From: Neisseria subflava | GTDB taxonomy: Bacteria; Pseudomonadota; Gammaproteobacteria; Burkholderiales; Neisseriaceae | DNA: 64,000 bases | Reading direction: 5' to 3' | NCBI RefSeq assembly: GCF_005221305.1 | Contig: NZ_CP039887.1 | Span: 992,001 to 1,056,000 of the forward strand | In this document: positions 56,446-64,000 of the stretch, in pieces | How the letters are laid out: every line of letters begins with the position of its first letter | Position numbering within the stretch: the stretch's first letter is position 1 | Translations under genes and position numbers: made by a program | The notes under the pieces: generated by a model | Database searches by the model: none | What the model was told of the DNA's origin: nothing | The model's input: only the letters and a program-made list of their open reading frames with translations

Positions 56446-57783
56446 TCAATAATACAGTTGAACCAACAACAAACCGATGGCCAAGCTGAATGCCATGCTC
56501 AACAGGCCCGGAATCATGAAGCTGTGGTTGAAAATGAATTTGCCGATTTTGGTCGAGCCGGTTGTATCGAAGTCGATAGCGGCAATAATCGGACCATAGT
56601 TTGGTATAAAGAAATAGCCGTTTACCGCAACGAATGTGCCGATAATGATGGGCGCTGGAATCCCCAGTTTGATGGCGATTGGGAACAGCGTCGCCACTGT
56701 CGCGCCTTGACTATTAACCAATACCGACAAGACAAACAGGGCAAAGGCAAAGGTCCACGGTGCAGATTCAACCAAATGGCTGACGGTCGACTCTACTTCT
56801 GTTAAGTGGCCGCTCATCAAGGTATCGCCCAACCAAGCCACGCCAAATACTGCAATCACGGCACGCATACCGGCATGGAATACCGAACCTCGGGTAATCG
56901 CATCGCCATTGGGTTTACACGCCAAAATAATCAGCGCAGAAGCAGACAACATCACGATTTCAATCGTATGCGCCATGCCCATAGGCTTGACCGCGCCATC
57001 GTGTTCAAAAGCCGGACGCAGCTCAGGCAACGCCCCCATTACTACCACCAGCAATGCCGCAGTCAAGAAAATACCGACCGACAATTTGGCTTTCGGCGAA
57101 ATGGCGACATCGGTTTGTTGCTCCTCCACATCGATGTATTCTTTCACATAGTTCGGATCTTTCAGCAAAGCCTGATAATGCGGATCGTCTTTCAATTCTT
57201 TGCCCAATTTGTTTACGAACACGCAAGCCAAACCGATACCCAAAATCGTGGACGGAACGGTAACTTTCAACACGTCCGCCATCGTGATGTGCTGCGGCTC
57301 AAGCATGGTGACGCAGGCAACAACCGCGGCGGCAATCGGGCTGGCGACAATCGCAAATTGGGAAGCGATAACCGCCATCGTCAGCGGACGGGAGGGACGG
57401 ATGCCATTGCGACGGCTGACTTCGGCAATCACGGGCAAGACCGAGTAAGCCACATGGCCCGTACCTGCCAACACGGTAAAAGTGTAAGTTACCGCCGGCG
57501 CGATAAAGGTGATGTATTTCGGATTGCGGTGCAACACGCGCGTGGCAATCTTAATCATATAGTCCAAACCGCCGCTGGCCTGCATAGCCGCCGCGGCAGA
57601 CACTACCGCCATAATCATCAGCATCACATCAATCGGCGGGCTAGTCGGCTGCAGATGGAAACCAAAAGACAATACGGCCAAGCCGATACCGCCGAGCACG
57701 CCCAAACCAATCCCACCAACCTGCGCACCAATCAGGATACACAGCAGCACAATGGCAAACTGGATAAAAAACATAGTTGACAT
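56446..57783 (-). CDS. dcuB: anaerobic C4-dicarboxylate transporter DcuB-like
   Basis: A 445-residue carrier from ATG 57783 ([19 protein letters not shown]), with GGGAG 5 bases upstream. Ten or more membrane segments are seen. The [52 protein letters not shown] segment is highly characteristic of the Dcu family. DcuA/B exchange fumarate, malate, aspartate and succinate. A FNR-like site lies upstream, in line with anaerobic use. Confidence 0.9.
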   Translation of the reverse strand: MSTMFFIQFAIVLLCILIGAQVGGIGLGVLGGIGLAVLSFGFHLQPTSPPIDVMLMIMAVVSAAAAMQASGGLDYMIKIATRVLHRNPKYITFIAPAVTYTFTVLAGTGHVAYSVLPVIAEVSRRNGIRPSRPLTMAVIASQFAIVASPIAAAVVACVTMLEPQHITMADVLKVTVPSTILGIGLACVFVNKLGKELKDDPHYQALLKDPNYVKEYIDVEEQQTDVAISPKAKLSVGIFLTAALLVVVMGALPELRPAFEHDGAVKPMGMAHTIEIVMLSASALIILACKPNGDAITRGSVFHAGMRAVIAVFGVAWLGDTLMSGHLTEVESTVSHLVESAPWTFAFALFVLSVLVNSQGATVATLFPIAIKLGIPAPIIIGTFVAVNGYFFIPNYGPIIAAIDFDTTGSTKIGKFIFNHSFMIPGLLSMAFSLAIGLLLVQLYY

Positions 57784-57858
57784 CACAACTCCCAAAATCC
57801 GGCCTTGACCGAAATAAAATTACAAATAGTTGGATTATAGAGTAAACCCTCTTCCCTA

Positions 57859-57897
57859 ACTATACTTTACCTAATTATACATACCAATCTACATCAA
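57859..57897 (-). promoter_or_regulatory. FNR-like site and -10 upstream of dcuB
   Basis: On the minus strand TTGATGTAGATTGG (57897-57884) matches one full half of TTGAT-N4-ATCAA and two to three bases of the other. TATAGT (57864-57859) begins 27 bases after its centre, close to class II activator spacing. The second half-site is poor, so this is suggestive only. Confidence 0.35.
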
Positions 57898-57940
57898 ATA
57901 AATAATATTCTCATTTAACCAATAGACTCATTAAAAGCAC

Positions 57941-57979
57941 AAAAAAGGCCGTCTGAAGATTTTCAGACGGCCTTTATGA
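57941..57979 (-). terminator. DUS inverted-repeat terminator after the glycosyltransferase gene
   Basis: AAAGGCCGTCTGAA and TTCAGACGGCCTTT with a 6-base loop, directly downstream of the leftward glycosyltransferase. Confidence 0.85.
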
Positions 57980-57997
57980 TTCAAACAGATGATAAGG

Positions 57998-59572
57998 CTA
58001 TTTTCCGGCTACTTCTTCATCTTTTATAAAATCCGATACGCCATGAACACAGCGGATTTTGCGTTCCGACAAAGTTGCCTCCAACAAAGCATCATTTTGC
58101 GGCAAGGAATCGCGTTCCGCCTCATTGTGCCAAAGGTGGTACGCAATGCCGGCAAATTTCAAATTATAGCGTTTCATCCCATTATGATAGCAACGGGCGA
58201 CAAATTCGCTGTCTTCCCTGCCCCAACCGACAAAGCTATTGTCAAACCCGTTGACGGCAAGCGCATCGCTGCGGAAAAAGCCCATATTGCAAGTTTTGAT
58301 GCCTTTGTGTTTGCGGTTACCTTTTCGGCCTGCCAATTTGGCTAAACAACGGCAGCGCAAGGCGGAAAGCCGTTTTTCTATCCCCGAGCTGAACATGGAC
58401 AAAGCAGGCAAATCGCCTTCGTCTAAAATATCCTGCGTTTTATCCTCAGTCAAAATCACGCGGGAACCCTGTATCAGACGGCCTTTGCGGGCAATCTTCA
58501 AATGATCGGCGATAAAAGACGGATCCAAAACCATATCGCCGTCAATCAACACAATATAATCGCTTTTCGCCTGTGCCAACGCACGGTTGCGCGATTCGGC
58601 GGCACGAAAGCCCCTATCCGGCTGCCATGAATGTTTGACCGGAATGCTTGTCCTACGACGGATAAAATCAACCACTTCGGCGGTTTCCTGCCTTGAGCCG
58701 TCATCCGCAACAATAATCTCATCCGGCAGACGGGTTTGCGATAAAGCCGATTTCAACACCAGCTCCAAAGCATCGGGGCGGTTGTAAGTGGTGATGATGA
58801 GGGAGACGGTTATCGTGCGGTTGCGCTCGTAGAGTTTGACATATTTGTAATACGAACCTTGCGCATTGGACACTGAAATCGTCAGGCCGTCCGCCCCATA
58901 GGCAAAACCGCGTTTAAGCAGATAATTCTTCACAAACGATACGCCGCCATGCAGCAAAGCCTTAAATGGCGAACTGTCTTTCTTGAAGCGGTTTTCTTCC
59001 GCATACAGCGAACTGTACTGCTGCATTTTCTGAATCAGCCCTTCGGCGTTTTCAAAAGAATAATGTTTCAGACGGCCATCGAGTTGTCTAACCTTGGCTT
59101 CCTGCGGCAACACCAAAGACTCATGCACCTGACGGTCGGAAAAACGGGTAAATCTGCGATGGTAAAGGCGCGGAATAATATCCGGATACCAGCCGCAGCC
59201 TTTAATCAGTCTGCCGTGGTAATGGTTCAGACGGGAAAGCGAAAAAATATATTCCTTCTCATTTTCTAAAACGGCCGCACGAATGGATTCTATTAAAGCC
59301 TCATCCGCCACTTCATCGCTATCTATGCTGAAAATCCAATCGTTTTGCGCCAGTCTGGCTGCCAGATTTTTCATCGGGCCAAACCCGATAAAGTCATGCT
59401 TGTAATAGCTGACATTGGGAAAGCCCTTGGCAATTTCAAAAGTACGGTCGGTCGAGCCGTTGTCCAACAGCAGGACTTCGTCAAAGTCTTTCAGCGCACT
59501 CAAAACTTCTGAAAGATAACGTTCTGAATTTTTTACCAACATGGCGGCGGTTGCCGGAATTGTGTGCATCAT
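57998..59572 (-). CDS. double-domain GT2 glycosyltransferase
   Basis: A 524-residue protein with two GT2 domains. The first (about residues 1-250) resembles WaaE/KdtX/LgtF, with TAAMLVKNSERYLSEVLSAL, LLLDNGSTDRT and the DxD-type IDSDEVAD. The second (about 255-524) starts VSLIITTYNRPDALELVL, has VADDGS, LIDGDMVLDPSF, and the galactosyltransferase-like GFDNSFVGWGREDSEF. No membrane segment is present. It probably builds lipooligosaccharide or another surface glycan; the sugars are unknown. DUS copies are embedded near 58475 and 59068. It faces away from dusC, with a DUS pair between. Confidence 0.85.
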   Translation of the reverse strand: MMHTIPATAAMLVKNSERYLSEVLSALKDFDEVLLLDNGSTDRTFEIAKGFPNVSYYKHDFIGFGPMKNLAARLAQNDWIFSIDSDEVADEALIESIRAAVLENEKEYIFSLSRLNHYHGRLIKGCGWYPDIIPRLYHRRFTRFSDRQVHESLVLPQEAKVRQLDGRLKHYSFENAEGLIQKMQQYSSLYAEENRFKKDSSPFKALLHGGVSFVKNYLLKRGFAYGADGLTISVSNAQGSYYKYVKLYERNRTITVSLIITTYNRPDALELVLKSALSQTRLPDEIIVADDGSRQETAEVVDFIRRRTSIPVKHSWQPDRGFRAAESRNRALAQAKSDYIVLIDGDMVLDPSFIADHLKIARKGRLIQGSRVILTEDKTQDILDEGDLPALSMFSSGIEKRLSALRCRCLAKLAGRKGNRKHKGIKTCNMGFFRSDALAVNGFDNSFVGWGREDSEFVARCYHNGMKRYNLKFAGIAYHLWHNEAERDSLPQNDALLEATLSERKIRCVHGVSDFIKDEEVAGK

Positions 59573-59652
59573 AAAAAGGCCGTCTGAAAAAGGAAGCTGT
59601 ATTTTAACCGATATACCGCTACAATATGTCCTCCTTTTTTCAGACGGCCTGA
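59573..59652. repeat. DUS inverted pair enclosing the divergent promoter region
   Basis: AGGCCGTCTGAAAAAGGA (59577-59594) and TCCTTTTTTCAGACGGCCT (about 59632-59650) bracket a 37-base segment between the glycosyltransferase and dusC start codons. The complementarity extends past the DUS core. A TACAAT (59620-59625) inside could be a -10 for dusC. Confidence 0.7.
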
Positions 59653-59655
59653 CTC

Positions 59656-60621
59656 ATGCAGCTTATTCTTGCTCCGATGCAGGGGCTGGTGGACGATGTG
59701 ATGCGCGACCTGTTGACGCGTATTGGCGGATTTGACGAATGCGTCAGCGAATTTGTCCGCATTACGCACACGGTCCACTCACGCGCCACTTGGCTTAAAT
59801 ATGTTCCCGAAATCGCCCATGCCAACCGCACGCCGGCCGGCACGCCCTGTACTGTCCAGCTTTTGGGCAGCGATGCGGAAAACATGGCCGTCAATGCTTT
59901 GGAAGCCGTGCGTTTCGGTGCGGACAAAATCGACCTCAACTTCGGCTGCCCCGCGCCGACGGTCAATAAACACAAAGGCGGTGCTGTCTTGCTCAAAGAG
60001 CCGGACTTGATTTACCACATCGTCCACACCCTGCGCCAACGCCTGCCGCAACACATTCCGTTGACTGCTAAGATGCGGCTCGGTTATGAAGACAAAAGTC
60101 TGGCATTGGAATGCGCTTCCGCGATTGAAAACGGCGGCGCATGCGCGTTAACCGTCCATGCACGCACCAAAGTCGAAGGCTACGAACCGCCGGCACATTG
60201 GGAATGGGTGCGCAAAATCCGCGATGCAGTCAGTATTCCCGTTACCGCCAACGGCGATGTGTTCAACCTTCAAGACTATCTCGATATTAAAACCGTCAGC
60301 GGCTGCGACAGCGTGATGCTCGGACGCGGCGCGGTCATCCGTCCCGACTTGGCGCGGCAAATCAAGCAATATGAAAACGGCGAAACAGTGAAAGACACCG
60401 ACTTTGCCGAAGTCTCTTCATGGATAGTCCAATTTTTCGACTTGTGCCTTGCCAAAGAAGCCAACAACAAATATCCAGTTGCCCGTTTGAAACAATGGCT
60501 GGGCATGATGAAAAAAGAGTTTGAACAGGCGCAGGTATTGTTTGACCGCATCCGCGCTATCAAAGAAGCGGATGAAGTGAAACAGATTCTGCTGTCGTTT
60601 GAACAAGAGATGCATTCATGA
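59656..60621 (+). CDS. dusC: tRNA-dihydrouridine synthase, DusC type
   Basis: A 321-residue FMN enzyme. The start LILAPMQGLVDDVMRDLL binds FMN, and DLNFGCPAPTVNKHKGGAVLL (about residues 95-115) contains the catalytic Cys. HARTKVEGYEPPAHWEWV and GCDSVMLGRGAVIRPD complete the TIM barrel. The lengths and motif wording fit the U16-specific DusC rather than DusA or DusB. It reduces uridine in tRNA D-loops. Confidence 0.92.
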   Translation: MQLILAPMQGLVDDVMRDLLTRIGGFDECVSEFVRITHTVHSRATWLKYVPEIAHANRTPAGTPCTVQLLGSDAENMAVNALEAVRFGADKIDLNFGCPAPTVNKHKGGAVLLKEPDLIYHIVHTLRQRLPQHIPLTAKMRLGYEDKSLALECASAIENGGACALTVHARTKVEGYEPPAHWEWVRKIRDAVSIPVTANGDVFNLQDYLDIKTVSGCDSVMLGRGAVIRPDLARQIKQYENGETVKDTDFAEVSSWIVQFFDLCLAKEANNKYPVARLKQWLGMMKKEFEQAQVLFDRIRAIKEADEVKQILLSFEQEMHS

Positions 60622-60623
60622 TT

Positions 60624-60657
60624 TTAAAAGGCCGTCTGAATTTCAGACGGCCTTTGA
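60624..60657. terminator. DUS inverted-repeat terminator with minimal loop
   Basis: AAAGGCCGTCTGAA and TTCAGACGGCCTTT abut with almost no spacer, between convergent dusC and the leftward lipoprotein gene. Confidence 0.82.
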
Positions 60658-60662
60658 TCTCA

Positions 60663-61379
60663 TCACCTACATACATAATCAGCCAACAGCCTGCCTTTTT
60701 CCGCACTGGCTGCATTAGCCATATTTACCTGCCTGGTCTCAGGGCCATTCTTAGATTTCAGGGCTTCGCCATATTTTCTGGCAAATTCTTTATTGGCACT
60801 GGTCACCCTTGACTCAGTAGAATCCAATATAAAACCGTCTTGCCCATATTTGCCTTGCGCAGTAATAATCAAGATATTTTCAGGCGAAGGATAATCCGGA
60901 AAATCAATATAGTTGGTAACCAGCTTGTAGGAAACACCTTTGCCGTGTTTCATATCCTGACAGATGCCGTTAGGCGCGGTAAAGACTGCATGGCCGATCC
61001 GGCCACGTCCGAAATCATAAAAATCGATTCTCTTAGCAGCAGCCAACAGTTTTCTATCGTTGCCGTCATTAATATTTAATGACTTGCCGTTTACTAAAAA
61101 CAGGGTTGGCAACAAGGTGCCTTCCAAATTATATGCTTCGCCCAACAGCTTGCCCTGACGATACACAGTCACGACAGGCTTTTTCAGACCATTTTCCGGA
61201 TTACCGGTTTTCTTAAAAGAAATCTTCTGAACCACATTGCCAAATTCATAATAAGGTCGCGACTGCACGCCTGTTTTCGTATCCTGCAGCAGGGCGCTCC
61301 AGCCTCCGTCCGTCGTTTGGGCGCATGCAGTCACAGCAGCAAACAGAATACCCGATAGTAAAACTTTAGAATGTTTCAT
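60663..61379 (-). CDS. putative lipoprotein, function unknown
   Basis: A 238-residue protein with a signal peptide and lipobox-like Val-Thr-Ala-Cys (residue 19, in FAAVTACAQT). The mature part contains YYEFGNVVQKISFKKTG, a repeated beta-like pattern, and TAPNGICQDMKHGKGVSYKLVTNYIDFPDYPSPENILIITA, with C-terminal helix ending ADYVCR. I recognise no family. It likely sits in the cell envelope. A gap of 157 bases separates it from the hemerythrin-like gene. Confidence 0.7.
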   Translation of the reverse strand: MKHSKVLLSGILFAAVTACAQTTDGGWSALLQDTKTGVQSRPYYEFGNVVQKISFKKTGNPENGLKKPVVTVYRQGKLLGEAYNLEGTLLPTLFLVNGKSLNINDGNDRKLLAAAKRIDFYDFGRGRIGHAVFTAPNGICQDMKHGKGVSYKLVTNYIDFPDYPSPENILIITAQGKYGQDGFILDSTESRVTSANKEFARKYGEALKSKNGPETRQVNMANAASAEKGRLLADYVCR

Positions 61380-61491
61380 TCATAAATTCCTTCTCAAGTA
61401 AACAAAAGAACGGATGTGTGCCTTTACTGCCTAATTTTATTTCTTTATTAAAATTTTAGAACTATTGTACTAACTTAGCAAGGGATTAAAG

Positions 61492-61524
61492 AACAGGCCG
61501 TCTGAACATTCAGACGGCCTTGAT
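61492..61524 (-). terminator. DUS inverted-repeat terminator after the dnrN-like gene
   Basis: AGGCCGTCTGAA and TTCAGACGGCCT with a 2-base loop, immediately downstream of the hemerythrin-like gene. Confidence 0.82.
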
Positions 61525-61536
61525 TAACCGCAAATT

Positions 61537-62010
61537 TTAAGAAGCCAAAACGCGGGGGAAGAAAATTTCATTTTCCAAGTGGATATGATCTTTCAAATCG
61601 TCCACCATCTCTTTGGCCAATGTGTACAAACGGGTCCAGCTGCCGCAAGCGCCTTCGGGAAGCTCAAAATTGTTGGTCAATTCTTCCAGACGCGCAATGG
61701 CTTGGTCATGTTCTTCATGCTCGTGCATCATCACGCTGATGGGCATTGCCGCGCCACGGCCCACGCCCTGATTAATCATCGGGAACAACATGCGTTCCTC
61801 TTTCATCATGTGCATCAACAGCTCGTTTTGCATATAGGCCAACAAATCGGTCACTTCGGCAGGGAAAGTGTCGGCATGAACCTGCGCCACTTTTTGCGCC
61901 AGTGGTACCAACTCTTCAAACTGGGCGCGGTGAACGTTGTGATAACGTTGCAGGATATGGTCAATCGTAGAATTGAAAGGCGCGGTTTCCCAAAGGGTAA
62001 AGTCAGTCAT
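61537..62010 (-). CDS. dnrN: hemerythrin-like iron-sulfur repair protein (RIC/DnrN)
   Basis: A 157-residue all-helical protein with the di-iron ligands of the hemerythrin domain: HNVHRAQFEEL, HMMKEERMLFPMI, MMHEHEEHDQAI and HIHLENEIFFPR. It lacks the N-terminal ScdA domain of longer RIC proteins such as E. coli YtfE, matching the short neisserial DnrN. RIC proteins repair iron-sulfur clusters damaged by nitric oxide or peroxide. In Neisseria dnrN belongs to the NsrR regulon; an AAGATG half-site is seen upstream (62073-62078), but it is weak. Confidence 0.87.
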   Translation of the reverse strand: MTDFTLWETAPFNSTIDHILQRYHNVHRAQFEELVPLAQKVAQVHADTFPAEVTDLLAYMQNELLMHMMKEERMLFPMINQGVGRGAAMPISVMMHEHEEHDQAIARLEELTNNFELPEGACGSWTRLYTLAKEMVDDLKDHIHLENEIFFPRVLAS

Positions 62011-62140
62011 GGCTGTGTTCCTTTAAAGATTTATATTGGATGAATGTTAGGCGTAAGGATACACGCAGCTATCATCTTTGTATAGTTTTTTAATTGTTTA
62101 ATTAATTGATAATAAAAGTTATTTTCAAATTTAAAATAAC

Positions 62141-62188
62141 AAACAGGCCGTCTGAAACATAAGACTAAAGTTTCAGACGGCCTGTCCT
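62141..62188 (-). terminator. DUS inverted-repeat terminator after the AEC carrier gene
   Basis: ACAGGCCGTCTGAAAC (62144-62159) and GTTTCAGACGGCCTGT (62170-62185) form a 16-bp stem downstream of the leftward carrier gene. Confidence 0.85.
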
Positions 62189-62192
62189 TTTC

Positions 62193-63125
62193 TTAAATAA
62201 TCCAACGATATAACGCAATCATCACCGGCATGGTTACCACACAAAGCAAGGTTGTCAGCCCGTAAATCGCGCTGGCTTTTTGGGCATTTTTACCGTAAAC
62301 AACCGCCATTTGGGTAACTGTCGAGGCGGCAGGCGAAGTCGTTGCCAAAAAGCTGATTAAAACAACCGTATCCGCATGCGCATCATGATGGGCAAAACCG
62401 CAGACTTTAACGGCAAAAAGCAATAATACCGGAATCAAAATCAGCCTTAAAAAAGCAACGAGATAAAGCCTCGGTGTCCACATAATCGAGCGCAGCGGCA
62501 AAGAAGCCAAAAGCATGCCCGCCACCAACATGGCAACCGGGCCAATCATGCTGCCTACCGTCGCCAAAGTATTATCAATAATATGCGGCAGCTTGATCTG
62601 AAAGATAAACATCAGCAGCCCGACTAGCATGGATAAAATGTTGATATTAGTAAAAATGGTTTTCCAAGCCACATTGCCGCGGCCGCAAATCAACAGGCGC
62701 AGATGCGTCCAAAATAAAAACGTCTGCACCATAATAAAACCGCTGGTGTAAATCACCCATTCCGCACCAAAGACCGACATTACCAAAGGGATAATCAGGT
62801 TGCCCGAATTACTGTACACCGTCGTCGCGTGTTCGAGCGCATCGAGTTTGAACAATTGCTTAAACAACCTACCCAAAACAATCAACACCACATGGAAAAA
62901 CACCGCCAGCATGACGGAAAGCTTCAGCCCTTCAATAATCTGCGGCGTATTGTCCATCTGAAAAGCGTGAATCATGACGGACGGGCTGATCAGGTAAAGC
63001 GCGATAACGGAGAGCGTGTAGCTGTTTTCCGATTTCAACAGCCCGGCTTTCACCAAGGCCACGCCCATCAAAACAATCAGCGTCAGCTCGGTAATTTTTC
63101 CGGCAAGCAGGAAAGAGGTTTCCAT
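62193..63125 (-). CDS. AEC family transporter
   Basis: A 310-residue membrane protein with ten predicted segments, of the auxin efflux carrier family. Typical are LISPSVMIHAFQ, then YSNSGNLIIPLVMSVFGAEWV with the conserved Asn-Ser-Gly-Asn, and SFLATTSPAASTVTQMAVVYGKN near the C-terminus. Bacterial AEC members carry malate, malonate or similar acids; the substrate is unassigned. AAGCAG... precedes the start weakly. It lies between the hemerythrin-like gene and the autotransporter. Confidence 0.88.
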   Translation of the reverse strand: METSFLLAGKITELTLIVLMGVALVKAGLLKSENSYTLSVIALYLISPSVMIHAFQMDNTPQIIEGLKLSVMLAVFFHVVLIVLGRLFKQLFKLDALEHATTVYSNSGNLIIPLVMSVFGAEWVIYTSGFIMVQTFLFWTHLRLLICGRGNVAWKTIFTNINILSMLVGLLMFIFQIKLPHIIDNTLATVGSMIGPVAMLVAGMLLASLPLRSIMWTPRLYLVAFLRLILIPVLLLFAVKVCGFAHHDAHADTVVLISFLATTSPAASTVTQMAVVYGKNAQKASAIYGLTTLLCVVTMPVMIALYRWII

Positions 63126-63219
63126 AATAAAAAAAGCGACAAAAACGTTAATTTTACGCTTCTACCGCTTGGCATGCCAAATTCAGACGGCCTCAACATT
63201 CAAGGCCATCTGAAATTTT

Positions 63220-63999
63220 CTACCACAGATAGGTTACGCTGGCTCCACCGCCTGCACCACCCTTAGATGCGCCAACAGCCGAACCTTTCACCAGCCATTT
63301 GCCACTGGCGGATACTTTCGATACTCCGACAGCAAAACCGGCCTTTCCGCGCCAAACGCCGCTGCCAATGGATACCGCACCCTGTCCCGGCTGGTAAGCT
63401 TGTCCCAGATTACCCACCGCAATTGCAGCGGCAGAGCCGGCATCCGCACGGTCTTCCAGTTTTTTCATTTCTACGCGTGTTTCAGCTCGTATCTGATTGA
63501 TTTGAGCAGCCACCGCCGACTCTTTTTGCTGACTGTCGGCCCGCCATCTTTCCGCAAGCCTTTTAACCTGAGCCACATTTACCGCATCCGTATCCTGAGT
63601 ACCGGCAGCCACATGGGTAATTTGACGGCTGTCCTTTTCATTGCCAACCGAAACCGCGCCCAATGTCGATTTCCATGCCGTTTCTTCAGATTGACTTGCC
63701 GACTGTGTCGCAAAATCATAGCCTGCCTGCCCTGCAGCCGAATCTGCGATGCTTTGCGCACCCAGAGCCACTGCTTTCTCGGCTTTACCTTTGGCTTGGA
63801 AACCGAGTGCCAAAGATTTCTCTTCCAAAGCCGATGCGCCACCGCCGACTGCGGTACCACCTTCTTTACGCACGCTGGAGCTGGTACCGACAGCCAGACC
63901 GTTCAAGGCCGTGGCGGAAGACTCTACACCCAAAGCCACACTGTTTACGGCATTCGATACCGCACGCGTACCGACTGCCACTGCTTGATAACCTTCTGC
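63220..63999 (-). CDS. trimeric autotransporter adhesin, C-terminal part
   Basis: A leftward frame enters from the right edge and ends at 63220, giving about 260 residues without a start. It has repeated head-type motifs (AVALGAQSIADS, ALGVESSATALNGLAVG), then HVAAGTQDTDAVNVAQVKRL, the stalk-to-neck signature of Hia/YadA proteins, a coiled coil (ERWRADSQQKESAVAAQINQIRAE), and a C-terminal barrel anchor that ends VTYLW. These proteins form trimeric surface adhesins in the outer membrane. The N-terminal part, which determines binding, is outside the window. Near-symmetric to a degenerate DUS pair (63183-63214) downstream. Confidence 0.85.
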   Translation of the reverse strand, partial: AEGYQAVAVGTRAVSNAVNSVALGVESSATALNGLAVGTSSSVRKEGGTAVGGGASALEEKSLALGFQAKGKAEKAVALGAQSIADSAAGQAGYDFATQSASQSEETAWKSTLGAVSVGNEKDSRQITHVAAGTQDTDAVNVAQVKRLAERWRADSQQKESAVAAQINQIRAETRVEMKKLEDRADAGSAAAIAVGNLGQAYQPGQGAVSIGSGVWRGKAGFAVGVSKVSASGKWLVKGSAVGASKGGAGGGASVTYLW

Positions 64000-64000
64000 T

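Noticed and set aside
56806..57780. 324-residue antisense frame over dcuB
   Set aside because: His/Asn/Arg-rich reverse of a membrane protein; no start signal or domain.

Overview
The window is a chromosomal segment of a Neisseria species. The 10-base Neisseria DNA uptake sequence (DUS, GCCGTCTGAA) occurs dozens of times, often as inverted pairs that form transcription terminators. The gene set (pilHIJK-pilX cluster, pilW, dnrN-type repair protein, waaF, an Opa-type porin remnant) is neisserial. The extended DUS is almost always AGGCCGTCTGAA rather than the ATGCCGTCTGAA that dominates in N. meningitidis and N. gonorrhoeae. That points to a commensal of the subflava/flavescens type; this species assignment is inference.

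Layout. 1-5.9 kb: the end of a thioredoxin-fold protein, hemW, an opa remnant, then leftward VanZ-like, a small unknown protein, pth, rnfH, ratA and an ABC-F ATPase. 5.9-11.9 kb: ruvB leftward, then cmk, rpsA, ihfB, zapE and ndk. 12.1-17 kb: a tight run rlmN-pilW-rodZ-ispG followed by a DUF817 membrane protein. 17-21 kb: an OFA-family transporter, sodB and dnaB. 21.1-24.2 kb: the minor-pilin operon pilH-pilI-pilJ-pilK-pilX, in which pilJ is broken by an internal deletion. 24.2-36 kb: Smr protein, a membrane protein, trpE with an inserted DUF1643 gene, purK, an acetyltransferase, mutL, then kdsA, panD and a YdgA-like protein leftward, then trpG and trpD. 36-41.9 kb: small accessory genes (CsbD, SGNH hydrolase, a small membrane protein, SUKH-like), the copper genes copA and copZ, and a SotB-like exporter. 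42-52.9 kb: a DASS carrier, ppiB, a YbhB-like protein, a zinc metallopeptidase, a phosphohexomutase, rpe, a Spy-like protein, a DUF815 ATPase, ribE, rlmJ, a lipoprotein and fbp. 53-64 kb: waaF, guaB, a DUF4124 protein, dcuB, a double-domain glycosyltransferase, dusC, a lipoprotein, dnrN, an AEC carrier and the C-terminal end of a trimeric autotransporter running off the window.

Most of the window is ordinary housekeeping sequence. No CRISPR array, tRNA, rRNA, prophage or insertion sequence was seen, and no gene-free stretch exceeds 300 bases. The most notable observation is non-coding: the rpsA leader contains an 8-bp hairpin whose loop is perfectly complementary over 8 bases to a segment lying 20 bases before the start codon, a candidate regulatory pseudoknot. 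Other points of note are the pilJ deletion, the opa remnant, a perfect 17-bp operator-like dyad on the sodB -35 element, a 31-bp palindrome before panD, and a fused pair of GT2 glycosyltransferase domains.
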